Of a DNA stretch of 64,000 nucleotides, positions 20,070-30,450 are shown piece by piece (the stretch's first letter is position 1; every line of letters begins with the position of its first letter). A program made the position numbers and the translations under genes. Below the pieces are notes generated by a model, which was not told the DNA's origin, did no database searches, and saw only the letters and a list, made by a program, of their open reading frames with translations. Source of the stretch: Heterohyrax brucei (taxonomy: Eukaryota; Chordata; Mammalia; Hyracoidea; Procaviidae); contig CM053158.1 in assembly GCA_028571685.1 (NCBI GenBank), positions 51,444,501 to 51,508,500 on the forward strand, read 5' to 3'.

Positions 20070-20180
20070 CCCAGTAGATCATAAGTTTCCTAAGTACAGG
20101 AATTTTTGTCCTTTATGGCCATTGAATTATCCCCAAGGAGGAGAACATGACACACAGAATCATGAAGTCCTGTAAAGAAT
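19575..20180 (+). mobile_element. L2 LINE 3' end
   Basis: The order TCTGCTGAAAATCCTTCTAC, GCCTGGACTGTTGCTACAGC, TGTGACTTCTTCCCTGACCA and AGTAGATCATAAGTTTCCTA matches the 3' part of the ancient L2 element. A frame of 163 codons runs through it, but it has no conserved domain, ends in the CA microsatellite and is not a gene. Confidence 0.7.
20036..20068. repeat. (CA)n microsatellite
   Basis: Uninterrupted CA tract of about 16 units, likely polymorphic, inside the L2. Confidence 0.95.
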
Positions 20181-20487
20181 GATTGCCAGTAGATCTAGAA
20201 GATGAAACAAAATTATTATTTTATCCTTGAAACCACCACCTTCTCATGGGCACCTGGGAATCACTTCTCTCTCCCAGTTCCATCTGCCTCCTGAGTCTTA
20301 ATATCTGTCCTCTGCCTGTTTTTCTTTACCCCTGCCTCACTCCCAGGGCTTCTCCTCCATCTTGGGTAGAAAAAAATGAGGTTTCTTCGGGAGCCACCCG
20401 ATTATTCAGAGCAAAGTCTCTACAAGCAAATAAAAGTTTATCTCGCTGACAGCAGCTGCCTCTGAGGTTTAACATCAGTGTGTGGTT

Positions 20488-20850
20488 TCCTTAGTTGTCT
20501 AATGCTGCCGTAACAGAAATACCACAAGTGGATGGCTCTAACAAACTGAAATTTACTTTCTCACACTTTAGGAGGCTAGAAGCCTGAATTCAGGGTGCCA
20601 GCTCTAGGGCAAGGCTTTTGCTTTGTGTTGGCTCTAGAGGAAGGTTCTTGGTTCTTCTGAGCTTCTGCTCCTGGGGGATCTTCAGGTGGCTTGGCATCTC
20701 TGTCCCCCTGCTTACTGCTCTTCTGGCTTGCTTTTGCTTAATCTCTTTTATGTCTCAAAAGAGACTAACTCAAGATACACCCTACAGTAATCTTGCCTCA
20801 TTAACACAATGAACACATCCCCGTCCCAAACGGAATTATAACCAGAAGTA
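20488..20850 (-). mobile_element. MaLR-type LTR, antisense, part 1
   Basis: Left portion with TTAGTTGTCTAATGCTGCCG, AGAAATACCACAAGTGGATG and CACTTTAGGAGGCTAGAAGC, the antisense 3' end of MLT1-like LTRs. Interrupted by a SINE; it resumes at 20976. Confidence 0.82.
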
Positions 20851-20851
20851 T

Positions 20852-20975
20852 ATAGCAGACCCTGTAGGACACAGTAGAACTGCTGCATAGGATTTCCAAG
20901 GAGCAGCTGGTGGATTTAAACTGCTGAACTTTTGATTAGCTACCAAGCTCTTAACCACTGCACCACCAGGCCTCC
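20852..20975 (-). mobile_element. AfroSINE inside the LTR
   Basis: Antisense, tail-truncated copy (GACACAGTAGAACTGCTGC through CACTGCACCACCAGGCCTCC) separating the two LTR parts. The SINE is therefore younger than the LTR. Confidence 0.85.
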
Positions 20976-21042
20976 AAAACCACAGGCATAGAGGTTAGGA
21001 TTTATAACACATACTGTGGGGGAAGTAATTCAGTCCAGATCA
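20976..21042 (-). mobile_element. MaLR-type LTR, antisense, part 2
   Basis: Remainder of the LTR: ACCACAGGCATAGAGGTTAG through GGGGGAAGTAATTCAGTCCA, the antisense 5' end. Confidence 0.78.
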
Positions 21043-21479
21043 GTGGCTATGGTTTTTAACTTCCTGCCTCTCTGTTCTGTCATATCACAGACCCCCTTCT
21101 AAGAAAAGATGATGGGGGTTTGGCAAGACGGAAAAAAGCACCATCTGGCCACATGCTTAGTAGCACACAGCTGAAGCAGCTGTACCAGACAACAAAACGG
21201 GCAACTGTCTGTGGACCTCAGGAGAAAAGTGTCACTAGAACAGGCAGTGTCACATTTCTTTCACGAGAAAGACATTTATCGCTGACATCCAGTACATACA
21301 CACCCCACTTATTTTTTGGAAGCAAGCGATTTGTGAAATAATAATCTCCATTATTTTGTGCCTTGTACTCTGTTATTTCTGGTCTTTCCTATTTCATTTT
21401 GAACAATGACAGTTTTGATTTCTAATTTCATTTGACAAACTGATGGGGTACAGCCCACAACTTAAAAACCTCTGCTCTA
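21041..21479 (+). mobile_element. Possible hAT-type relic with terminal inverted repeats
   Basis: The left end (CAGTGGCTATGGTTTTTAAC) and the reverse complement of the right end (CAGAGGTTTTTAAGTTG) match over the GGTTTTTAA core, as in hAT relics of the CAGTGGTTCTTAACC type. The interior has no coding signal. Strand is arbitrary. Confidence 0.5.
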
Positions 21480-22540
21480 CGCCCACACCCTGAGCTAGAA
21501 TACCATGCACATTTCTGTAGCTTCTCATGTAAATGGGAGACGTAGAATCATTGTACACAGACAATTCCTGGCTTGATTAAGACAAGTGTGGTTTGAGATA
21601 ACAAAATAACTGTGAGTACATTTATTTTAAGCCTTTTATTTTTATGGAGAGAGGTGTTGCTCAGGATATTATTGGATACCTTATGACTATTCAAAATGTT
21701 AATGGTACCAGGTAAAATATTTAATATATTGAATATTTCTTCATTATAGTAGCAGTTTCCAAAGTCCATACTAGTCGTGTCACTGGAACTGGCCTTTCAG
21801 TGCGGTTACTCATGGTGGCATCTGTCCACCTCCACCCCCTAAACCTCATTCTGTACCAGACCATACAGAATCCTTAGGAATTTGTTTTTTTTGTAGTGTT
21901 ACTCATGCATCATAATTCCTACATATCTCTTCTTTTAATTACTACTTTATTCTCCAAAAAGTTGTCTGATACAGCTTTACAAATACTTATTATCACAATG
22001 CTGTAGCTAAAACACCAGAGAATCTAACAAAATCACCCGCCCTAAACACCCCAGCAGCAATGACAACCACAGCGAGTGCTTGTAGCACACGCCGGTGAAA
22101 CCGTGATTGGAAGCATTGCTGCCATTAGGTGACAGTGACAGCTGTGACCAGAAGGAAGTAGAAAGTTCAAAAGTAAATAAGCCTAGAGTTTTGGTCTTGT
22201 AGGTATGGGAGTATGAAAAAATGTTTTTGTTGTTATGACTAACTGCAGCTATTTTTATAGACAGCACTGTTTCAGTATCACCTCCTCAGACAGTGTCATC
22301 CACCACAGTCTGCATCCCCTGTACTTCCTAGTGACACCGGTGGCCCTCACTATAAGGAATGTGTTGCTGAATGACTTTCATACTACGTGAATTTACTTAG
22401 TTCCTTCTCTGTGTTTTTCTCTTTAACACACACACATACTTTGTCTACCAATAGCTCTAAGAATTCAGGTACTATACTGGAGTAGTACTTGATGTGATAC
22501 TTTATAAACTAAATATCTATCACTAAAAATAAGAATTACC
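21480..22540. other. Unassigned non-coding stretch
   Basis: No repeat family or gene recognised in about 1 kb. Confidence 0.4.
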
Positions 22541-22550
22541 TACTGACAAA

Positions 22551-22707
22551 CAGGAAACCCTTCTGGTATAGTGGGTTAAGTGTTACATCTGCTAACCAAA
22601 AGGTCAGCAGTTCAAATCTGCCAGGCAATCCTTGGAAACTCTATGGGACAATTCTTCTCTGACCTCTAGGGTCTCTATGAGTCGGACCCGACTTGATGGC
22701 ATTGGGT
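22551..22707 (+). mobile_element. AfroSINE (short type), well preserved
   Basis: Full-length sense copy flanked by a perfect 10 bp duplication, TACTGACAAA, at 22541-22550 and 22708-22717. The head (AGTGGGTTAAGTGTTACATC) carries one extra G compared with the reference copy; the copies at 30451 and 49123 have the same or a similar change, which may mark a subfamily. Confidence 0.92.
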
Positions 22708-22721
22708 TACTGACAAAAAGT

Positions 22722-23135
22722 AGCAAAAGTGGGACAATGAATGATGAAGACCAAAGAAGAATTGATGCCTTTGAATTACAGCGTTAGCAAAGATTATCGA
22801 ACATATCCTGGATAGAAAGAAACATGAACAAATATGTCTTGGAAGAAGCACAGCCAGAATGTTCCTTAGAGGTGAGGATGGCACAACTCTGTCTCACCTA
22901 CTTTGGACATAATATCAGATTAGACCAGTTCCTGGAGAAGGATAACCTGTGTGGTAAAGGATCAGAAAAAGGAAAAAAAAACCCTCGATGAGATGGATTG
23001 ACACAGCGGCTGCAACAACGCCCTCATAAACGGCAAGGACTGTGAGGATGGGTGAGACTGGACAGGGTTTCATTCTGGTGTACATGGGTTACCAGGAGTT
23101 GGAACTGACTCAACAGCACCTACTCACAACAACAA
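22722..23135 (+). mobile_element. RTE LINE 3' end
   Basis: Sense fragment of the C-terminal coding region and 3' UTR: GATGAAGACCAAAGAAGAAT, ACCTACTTTGGACATAATAT, GATGAGATGGATTGACACAG and the shared tail GTTGGAACTGACTCAACAGC with a short CAACAACA end. Confidence 0.87.
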
Positions 23136-23142
23136 AAGTAGT

Positions 23143-23196
23143 TACACCGATTAGCCTAGAGTTGGTTCCTATGCACGGTAACACCGTGTGGTTACA
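23143..23196 (-). repeat. AfroSINE tail fragment
   Basis: About 50 bp with TAGAGTTGGTTCCTATGCAC and AACACCGTGTGG, resembling the antisense tail of a long-type SINE. Weak. Confidence 0.35.
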
Positions 23197-23199
23197 CGT

Positions 23200-23745
23200 A
23201 CTGAAAAAGTGGTCAAGAGCTGGGAGCATGTGAAAAACACTTTATATCAAATTGTGCAAACAGACAAAAAGCAATTAGCTTTGAGGAAGGCTGCAGCTTG
23301 GTTCAAGCGGAATTTTTATCTCAGGTCCTGCTGCTTCTGGAATCATCTTATCATTTTCTTATGTTGGCTCTGAACATCCTTAAAGCACCAGGTGAAGGAA
23401 ATAGGACAAATGTCACGATCTTCAATACACAGCTGAGGAAAATAAGCCACATTTTGTGACCCATTTTCAGCCACATTAAGGAATGTAGCCCCAATGCCAT
23501 GTTCAAGGACATCAGCGGCACTGTTGTTCACAAAATATTATGTAGCTATTCAAAACAGTAGTTTAGATTCAGATGTATTCTCCTGAAGGGGTTACCATGA
23601 TACACTGATATTTGAGGGGAGCAAGTAAGTTGGAGAAATGTGTAAGTATTATCCTATATTTTATTTATTTATTTTTAAAGAAGCTCACTGTGTTTGCATA
23701 AAATTACTTGTAGGTGTTTGTAAGAGCTTGGTAAAAGGTATAGAC
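23200..23745. other. Unassigned non-coding stretch
   Basis: No gene or repeat identified. Confidence 0.35.
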
Positions 23746-23749
23746 AGAG

Positions 23750-24140
23750 GCACGTTGCTGTTAATTGCTGTCATCTGGCTCTGACTTATGGTGACCCATG
23801 TATGATAAAAGGAAACATTGTCCTATGCTGCACCATCTTCAAGATCCAGGCGTGCTCAAGTCCAACGTTGCAACCACTGCATTTTGAGTAACTTCCAACC
23901 TTTGGGAGCTCATCTTTCAAAGCTAAATTTGAACATATTGTGATTTATAGGGCTTTCATTAGCTAACTTTTGAAAACAGATGAGCAGGCAATTGGTTCTA
24001 ATCTGTCTTAGTCTGGAAGCTTTGCTGAAACCTGTCTACCACGGGTGATTCTGCTGGTACTTGAAATGCCATAGTTTCTAGCACTATAGCAAAATGTAAG
24101 ACACCATAGTATGATTAACAGACGAGTGGTGCAAACCAAT
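23750..24140 (-). mobile_element. Internally deleted RTE derivative
   Basis: Antisense. The left third is RTE 3'-end sequence (CTCTGACTTATGGTGACCC, AAACATTGTCCTATGCTGCA). Without an intervening coding region it passes into RTE 5'-region sequence (CATTTTGAGTAACTTCCAACC, TGTCTTAGTCTGGAAGCTTT, GAAACCTGTCTACCACGGGT) that matches 45055-45310 in the long copy. Roughly 2.7 kb of LINE, both enzymatic domains included, is missing. It would depend on enzymes from other elements. Confidence 0.68.
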
Positions 24141-24599
24141 TGTCTTAGTCATCTAGTACTGCTCTGAAAGAAATTCTTTAAGTGGACGGCTTTAAAAAAA
24201 GAAATTTTATTCTGTCACAGTCCAGAAAGCTACAAGTCTAAATTCAGTGTATCAGCTCTTGGGGAAGGCTTTCTCTGCAGGCTCTGGAGAAAGTCCTTGT
24301 CATCAATCTTCTCCTGGACTAGAGCCTCTGAAGCACAAAGACCTGAATCCTCTCCGAAAGATATTCTCTACTCCCAGTACTGCTTTCTTTGTAGTCCCCT
24401 TCCTTTATATCCCAAGAGATTGCCCCAAGGCGAAAAACAATCTTATAGATTGAGTCCTGCCCCACCAACACAAGCGCTGCCCATCCTCCCTCTTAGAGGC
24501 AGACTTTCCAACCCATAGGAACACCACACAATACCGGAAATCATGGCCCAGCCAAATTGCTACACACATGTTTCGGAGGACACAGTTCAGTCCATGACA
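24141..24599 (-). mobile_element. MaLR-type solo LTR, antisense
   Basis: Bounded by TGTCTTAGTC at the left and CCATGACA at the right (TG...CA). Flanks are CCAAT and CCAGC, a worn 5 bp duplication at best. It abuts the deleted RTE derivative. Confidence 0.82.
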
Positions 24600-24955
24600 C
24601 CAGCAAATACCAAGTTATTACCATGTTTTTTTTGCAAATACTGTATGCCTTCTAAGTTTGTTTGGCAACTGTGCCTTCTCTCTCACACCCATTAAGTATT
24701 TTTATAGTGTACCATCCTAATATTTTGTACACCAACATGTAAAAAAAGGCACAGTAGCACTTACAAAAATACTTGAAGGGTGCATGGTTGTTAAACAGAA
24801 GTCATACGTTATACATGCAAAAATATGGTAATACTTATTACTTGAAGGAAGATGGAGAAGTGAAAAATCGGCTCTTTTATAGAATTTCGTTTGTTTCAAA
24901 AAATGATATTTTTATAATTTAAAAAAATCTAGCAAATAAAATCACCCTTCTTCTA
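24600..24955. other. Unassigned AT-rich stretch
   Basis: Nothing recognised. Confidence 0.35.
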
Positions 24956-24959
24956 GTTC

Positions 24960-25065
24960 TATTTTAAGTGACTCTCCCAAGGTCACAGAGTTGAAAGGGG
25001 CAGCAATGGTACTGGCACATGCTTTCAACCCCAAAGTTGTGCCCTATCCGCAATGGTACAGCTGT
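24960..25065 (-). repeat. MIR-like fragment, antisense
   Basis: CTCCCAAGGTCACAGAGTTG followed by CAACCCCAAAGTTGTGCCCT fits the antisense MIR core. Confidence 0.55.
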
Positions 25066-25109
25066 CTGAATCAAGTCGGTGTAAAACTCTGGACCCTTAA
25101 AGCTAGTGT

Positions 25110-25790
25110 TGGGTGAACTCACATAATGAGAAACAGAATAATGCCATGTAGGAAAACACAGGCATGATTATCCTTGCTACCAGTCAGTATTTGATGCAGA
25201 TTTAAGCATGAGCTTCAGGTATCACAGTAACTGTGGAAGAAATCTAATGCTGACAGTATTTGGCAATAAAATCATAATCACTGTGTGTATCTCTGATGAA
25301 ATGAGATTTAATCCATTTGCGCTCCTAATTGTCTGCCACACTACATTAGAGATGGGTACTTCTATTGTCTCCGCTGCTTAGAAATATGAAATTCAAAGCA
25401 ATATGCACAATGTCTAGAAATAAGCTAGCTTAATGAACCAGCAAATTAGACCTTTCTATCTCTTTATTTAACATTCAATTCCATGAATTTATCAGAGGTC
25501 ATTACAAAGGTGCAAAATTTAAAGAAATGTTGCTAAATTCGTTTATGATTAGAACTAATGACTTTGAAAAAGACTTCTCATATTTTTAGAGAGAGTCATT
25601 ATTTATTATTGAATTTATATGGCTTTGGGTACTAAATGTTCAATCTTTTCTCACTTCTGTTATTTATACTTAGGATTTGTAATACAGCCACACACACAAG
25701 AAGTCTCGCATCACGGAAGTTAACTTTTTTCTCCCAAACACAGCAGTGACATTCAGCAAAAGCAATGGCAGATCTTTTGCCATGGCTTAT
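25110..25790. other. Unassigned AT-rich stretch
   Basis: No gene or repeat identified. Confidence 0.35.
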
Positions 25791-25796
25791 GTCAAT

Positions 25797-25877
25797 AGGT
25801 GGAGGGTGGCAATTTGCCCCCTCCCACCCCCCACCCCCCGTCCACCCATTTGATAAATGCCTGGAACCAGTTTTAGG
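25797..25877 (+). mobile_element. MER20-like hAT element, part 1
   Basis: Left part: GTGGCAATTTGCCCCCTC with an expanded C tract, then CATTTGATAAATGCCTGG. Interrupted by a SINE. Strand is arbitrary. Confidence 0.65.
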
Positions 25878-26082
25878 AGTCCCTGGGTAATACAAACTGT
25901 AAGCATTAGACTTAACTGAAAGGTCAGTGGTTTGACTCCACCCACCTACCCAGAGGCGATAGAAAGAAAGACCTGGGATCCACTTGAGAGAGAGAACAGC
26001 CTTGAAAACCTCACGGAGTGCTGTTCTACTCTGCACTTCATAAGGACATCGTGACTGAGAATCAACCCAATCAGTGGTAACA
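25878..26082 (+). mobile_element. AfroSINE (long type) inside the MER20-like element
   Basis: Sense copy: head AGTCCCTGGGTAATACAAAC, box B-like GGTTTGACTCCACCC, middle GAAAGACCTGGGATCC, tail TGACTGAGAATCAACCC. The MER20 segment around CTGG(A/G)A..TTTTGG is present on both sides in diverged form, as expected of an old target duplication. Confidence 0.8.
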
Positions 26083-26272
26083 GGTCTGAAGACGGTCTTG
26101 GTTGTTCCAGCAGTTGGTGGGGGAGGGGATCGGGGCTGGAAGGAGACCAGCATCTAGTGGGCAAAGGCCGGGAATGCTGCTAAACGTCCTACAAAGTACA
26201 GGACGACCCCCAGAACAAAGAATTACCTAGCTCAAAATGTCAGTAGTGCTGAGATTAAGTACCCCTGATCTG
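26083..26272 (+). mobile_element. MER20-like hAT element, part 2
   Basis: Right part with CCAGCATCTAGTGGGCAAAG, AATGCTGCTAAACGTCCTAC, CAAAGAATTACCTAGCTCAA and an end near AAGTACCCCTG. The order matches the MER20 consensus as I remember it. Confidence 0.75.
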
Positions 26273-26275
26273 TAT

Positions 26276-26313
26276 GCTATGAGTTGGAGTCAACTCGATG
26301 GCGGTGGGCGGTA
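26276..26313 (+). repeat. AfroSINE tail fragment
   Basis: Only the 3' tail is present (CTATGAGTTGGAGTCAACTC then GATGGCGGTGGG), placed right after the MER20-like end. Probably a severely 5'-truncated insertion. Confidence 0.7.
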
Positions 26314-26319
26314 AGTGGA

Positions 26320-27640
26320 TCTCTGTGACTGCCTCATTCAAAGAATGCTCCATTTAATTCAGTGTTTTCTTAACTGAGAAAACTTTTCGTCTTGTCACTT
26401 AGATTTAGAGGAAGACCAGCTAAAGGCATGGGCCTGGTTTAAATTATTTTTCCCCCAGTAGGTACAGTAATAATGACATTAGCATCTGCTGTAAAGATTT
26501 GAGGATGAAAACGGATCTCTTAAATATGGATTAGAGAAAAGACTTTAATTTGTTCAAGTGTTTATATTATTTCCATGGAAATATCATTCCTATTTGAAAC
26601 CAAAAGCATCTGATTATCTAAAAGGTTTCAAGATGTTAGCACATTGAAGCAAGGTTTTTTGTTTGTTTGTTTGTTTTTTAAGTCTGTTTGGGATTGTGAT
26701 TTAAGTGAGCAGAATCAGAAACCAAGGAATCTATCGCCAGAGTCAAGAGTGAGGGCAAAGAATGGAAGATGAACATGTTCTGATTCACATTAAGTCGTAT
26801 TTGTTGGGACATTATTTATGGTCTCCTGCAAAGCAGAAACTCCATGCTTTTGATAAAAGCAGATTTGATTTCAGTAGTGAAAAGTGTCTCTTCTAGTTAG
26901 TTCCTGTGTAGTTAGTTCCGCTCCTGTTTTAATGCCTCTCCTCTGCGTACAAGGGGATTCCTGGTGTCATTTGATATAACTTAGTGCTTTAGGTACTCTT
27001 ATGGTAACAGTGATCAAGCTTATTATAGGCCTTATTTTTTTTCAATCTCATAATTCACAGAACAGCCCAATGAAAGTGAAGAACAATGAAAGATACCGAA
27101 ATTATTGTCATCCAAAAGAAAATAACAATAAACAGTCAAAAAGTAAAAAGGATTGGAACCAATTTGCTAAACTGACTGGAGCATAGAGCGTTCTGTAGGA
27201 AACCTGGTTAAATATCTACTACAGGTAAGCATGTTCTGCCATGTCAGTAACGAAAACACTCACGATAAAGAATAGTTAACACAGTATTTCCCAAAGTGTG
27301 GGCAATACTGTAGTAGTGATATACATATTGTCATGTATTGTCTTGAAAATGAATGCTACTGGCACATCATATCCATGATTTTATCAATATCACTGCTCAC
27401 AAAAATAATGAAGTAGATTTTCATGTCAGATCCAACTCAACTATAAAACTAAACACTAAGTAAATAACAGTACGTGTGGCATTCTGATGAGGCAGAAACA
27501 ATTAGAACCTAAAAAAATGAAACCTTGGAACATAACTCAAAGTATCTCAAAATTTTCATTATGTGGATTAGAGGTGAGCAAAGTAATGGAGATGGAGGCC
27601 TACTGACCTCAGCCTATATGTTTACATTGATTTTTACAAT
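26320..27640. other. Unassigned AT-rich stretch
   Basis: No gene recognised. A (TTTG)n tract lies at 26655-26679. Around 27288 the text TATTTCCCAAAGTGTGGGCA resembles the end of a hAT relic, but no matching right end is seen. Confidence 0.35.
26655..26679. repeat. (TTTG)n simple repeat
   Basis: Short TTTG tract flanked by T runs. Confidence 0.85.
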
Positions 27641-27647
27641 TAAAACA

Positions 27648-27775
27648 AAAGCGAGCTTCCATTGATTCAGTTTCAACTCTTGGTGAATCCATGCATGTCA
27701 GAGTAGAATTGTGTTCCATGGGATTTCAGCAGTGGACTTTTTGCAAGTAAGATTCCAGTCCTTTCTTCAGACAGT
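27648..27775 (-). mobile_element. AfroSINE (long type), partial
   Basis: Antisense: CATTGATTCAGTTTCAACTC, GTCAGAGTAGAATTGTGTTC, CCAGTCCTTTCTTC. The head is missing. Confidence 0.7.
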
Positions 27776-27799
27776 TAACATTTTATTGCACCTTTGTGA

Positions 27800-27995
27800 T
27801 GAGCCCAGTAACATTTATGTAGAGCTGATTAGATGCAAACACTGTTGCAAGCATGATCCTTTTTAGTTTTTAAACTCACTGACTCTGTAACAGTCACATG
27901 TTACAGGTAGTACATGTCACAGCTAGTACAAAGCTACTACATGGTGAAGCCAGGATTTGAACTAGCGCTCACTGATGATAATTTGCATTTCCGTC
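27800..27995 (-). repeat. MIR, antisense
   Basis: Order AGCTGATTAGATGCAAACAC, TTTTTAAACTCACTGACTC, GTGAAGCCAGGATTTGAACT fits the antisense MIR. Confidence 0.6.
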
Positions 27996-28112
27996 CCAGT
28001 TACAGTAAGTCCCAGGATTGGGAACACCAGACTCATGGATAACTTTAGTTACTTGCTTTAATGTAACATAAATTTACTCTCTCTTTGCAACAATTGAACC
28101 AATGCTTAAGTC

Positions 28113-28270
28113 AAATAAACCAAACTCACCTTCAAGTGGATTCTAACTCATAGTGCCCTATAGGACAGAGCACAACTGTCCATTGGAATTCCAAGAAGCA
28201 TCTGGTAGATTTGAACTGCCTACCTTTGGTTTGTAGCTGTAGCTATTAACTACTGTGCCACCAGGGCTCC
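28113..28270 (-). mobile_element. AfroSINE (short type)
   Basis: Antisense full-length copy (AAACCAAACTCACCTTCAAG to TGTGCCACCAGGGCTCC). First of three antisense SINEs in about 600 bp. Confidence 0.87.
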
Positions 28271-28374
28271 AGAAACAACCTCTACTCACAACACACTCTT
28301 CATCACAATCACTTCCCTTTCTGCATGTGCCTCTACAGCACTGAAAAGTCTTTCAGCATTTTCTGGTGCTAAAA

Positions 28375-28541
28375 ACCAAAACCAAGCCAAACCCAGTGCC
28401 GGTGAGTTGATTCTGACTCATAGTGACCCTAGAGGACATAGCAGAGCTGTTCCACAGTTGCCAAAGAGTGCCGGAAGGATTCAAACTGCCCACCTTCTTG
28501 CTAGCAGCTGTGGCATTTAACCGTGACACCACTGAGGTTTC
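28375..28541 (-). mobile_element. AfroSINE (short type)
   Basis: Antisense copy (AGCCAAACCCAGTGCCGGTG to CACCACTGAGGTTTCC). Second of the triplet. Confidence 0.87.
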
Positions 28542-28549
28542 CTGAACTA

Positions 28550-28717
28550 AACCAAACCAGTCAAATCCACTGCCTTCAATCGATTCCGACTCACAGTGAC
28601 CCTACAGAAGAGAGTAGAACTGCTCTGTAAGGTTTCCAAGGAGCACCTGGTGGATTAAAACTGCAGACCTGCTGGTTAGCAGATGTAGCACTTAACCACA
28701 TGCCACCAGGGTTTCCT
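28550..28717 (-). mobile_element. AfroSINE (short type)
   Basis: Antisense copy (GTCAAATCCACTGCCTTCAA to GCCACCAGGGTTTCC), only about 8 bp after the previous one. Third of the triplet. Confidence 0.88.
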
Positions 28718-28845
28718 CTTGCACTGAAGTGGGGCTAAACAAGAAACTGAAGTACCTGTTAGGGCTTACCTACAAAGACTTACAGACATGCTTAGGAATG
28801 GATCTTGTCCCTAACCCAGGGACTGCCTCTATGCAGTATCTACAC

Positions 28846-28910
28846 TTTAACAAGATCCTCAGATGATTCTGGGAACTTGTTAGAAATGCAAATTCTCAGT
28901 AGGGGTGTGA
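28846..28910 (-). repeat. hAT-type (MER5A-like) fragment, antisense
   Basis: CTCAGATGATTCTGGGAACT then TGTTAGAAATGCAAATTCTC matches the MER5A phrase in reverse. The rest of the element is not discernible. Confidence 0.6.
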
Positions 28911-28914
28911 ACCG

Positions 28915-29730
28915 AGATAAACCGATTGGAAGCCCTGACTTAAACCTTGGCCTCAGTCTCTGCAAGCGGCACTCGGAAGCACTCCGCACTACGTCTCTCC
29001 TGACAACAGCCATTCCAGGAACTGTATTAGCGGTTTGCATACACCACTTCCTTGAATCTTCACACAGATCTTCTGCTGAGCCTCTCTGTCTCATTGAATA
29101 CATGATGTTGGTGGGAGCAGCCAATTCATTTGTTCCCACAAAAATCATACATGGCAGAAAACTTCAGTTACCAGGGAGTCTAAGCCAGTGAAAAGCAAAA
29201 TGAGCCAGTCACAAGGAGTGCCGCTGAGGGCGAGATGAAAGAAGTCAAGGTTTCTGTAAACATGTATTTATCTCCTCCTCTTAAAGTTCATTTTCCATGC
29301 ATGTGTGATAATGTACTGATACAACAGCGCAACAGCTGTGGGGTATAATTTATAACTAATATACATATATTGGGAATGCTGGATCAGAAAGTTTTCACCA
29401 ACGGAATTTGGATACTTAAAACTTATTTTACTGTAATCCCAGATTTTCTCTTCATCTGGGTTATTCCCGTAGCAAAAGCAAGAAAGTTTAGGAACTTTCA
29501 TTGTCTGTTTAAAACCCACATGCATCTATCATTTCATTCACTATTCACATTTAAATTCATTCACTTGGCACACTGTCACTTAATGTTGGGGAATGTTTTA
29601 AACATCAAAAGAGTATGTGTCTTTGAGGCTTCATCCACAGAGAGAGCAAAAAACAAAATAGCTCATTGATTCAGAGAAAACTTTCCATGGCTTGAAGGAA
29701 TCCAAGAGGTTGAATGAGTAAGATGGTCTG
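28915..29730. other. Unassigned non-coding stretch
   Basis: No gene recognised. Frames of about 100 to 128 codons occur on both strands over the same bases (28805-29191) and resemble no protein. Confidence 0.35.
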
Positions 29731-29734
29731 GGTA

Positions 29735-29825
29735 TCCGGTTAATAAATAGTACAGCCTGTTCTCGGCACAGGAGATACCACACAGATGTTGTCTCTGTCC
29801 TCATGGGGCTGAAGAGCCTAGAGGT
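29735..29825 (-). repeat. L2-like fragment, antisense
   Basis: GTTGTCTCTGTCCTCATGGG followed by GCTGAAGAGCCTAGAGG matches the antisense L2 3' end. Confidence 0.5.
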
Positions 29826-29835
29826 GAAGAGGGTG

Positions 29836-30015
29836 TGTGACTTGGGCGGGTTAGTTAGCCCCCTCTGCTTCAGCTTCCTCATCTGTACAATATACATCTG
29901 TACAATAGTACCAACTTGGTACTGTTATTATGCCCATTGTACAGATGAGCAAATGAATTAATAGATGTAACGCACCTAGTAGAATGCCTGGCATCCAAGA
30001 AGTACTATATTCTTA
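29836..30015 (+). repeat. MIR, sense
   Basis: TGACTTGGGCGGGTTAGTTA, TTCAGCTTCCTCATCTGTAC and GTAGAATGCCTGGCATCCAA are successive MIR blocks. ACATCTGTACAATA is duplicated locally near 29890-29907. Confidence 0.75.
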
Positions 30016-30165
30016 TTACTGTGGGGTAATGGTAGGTAGTCCAGGGGTGGCTTAACCAGTAAGGAAGGTACACATGTGCTTAATTGTGTCTATTTAAAAT
30101 ACTCTGTAACACACAATTTTACATGGGTTTCAGCATATCTCTGATGGGGTGTAAAACAGGTGAAA

Positions 30166-30200
30166 TTGTGCACACAGTTGTGCACACAGTTGTGCACACA
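30166..30200. repeat. 12 bp tandem repeat, about three units
   Basis: TTGTGCACACAG repeated 2.9 times without mismatch. Each unit contains the palindrome TGTGCACA. Confidence 0.9.
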
Positions 30201-30235
30201 TAAGCCCATACATACTCTGCTTATTGGGTAATCTG

Positions 30236-30431
30236 TCCTGGGTAGCACAAACAATTAAGTGCTCACCTACTAACCAGAAGGTTGGTAGTTGGAACCCTCC
30301 CAGAGGCTTCTTGATAAATTATCTTCCAAAATATCACAACAATGAAAATCTTATGGAGTACAGTTCTACTCTGCAATACATGGGATTACCGTGAGTCAAT
30401 TATGACTCAGTGGCAACTGGTTTGGTTTTTG
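30236..30431 (+). mobile_element. AfroSINE (long type)
   Basis: Sense copy: ACAATTAAGTGCTCACCTAC, AGAAGGTTGGTAGTTGGAAC, CAGTTCTACTCTGCAATACA, tail TGAGTCAATTATGACTCAGT. Confidence 0.82.
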
Positions 30432-30450
30432 GCTTGCCTATACACTATTT

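Noticed and set aside
19593-20084. 163-codon plus-strand frame rich in Pro, Ser and Leu
   Set aside because: It lies in an L2 repeat, ends by reading through a CA microsatellite, and has no domain or conserved start context.
25632-26153. 173-codon minus-strand frame
   Set aside because: It runs across a MER20-like element and a SINE inserted in it, so it cannot be a conserved gene.
28805-29191. Overlapping frames of 128 and 102 codons on opposite strands
   Set aside because: Mutually overlapping frames, no similarity to known proteins, and a MER5A-like fragment inside.
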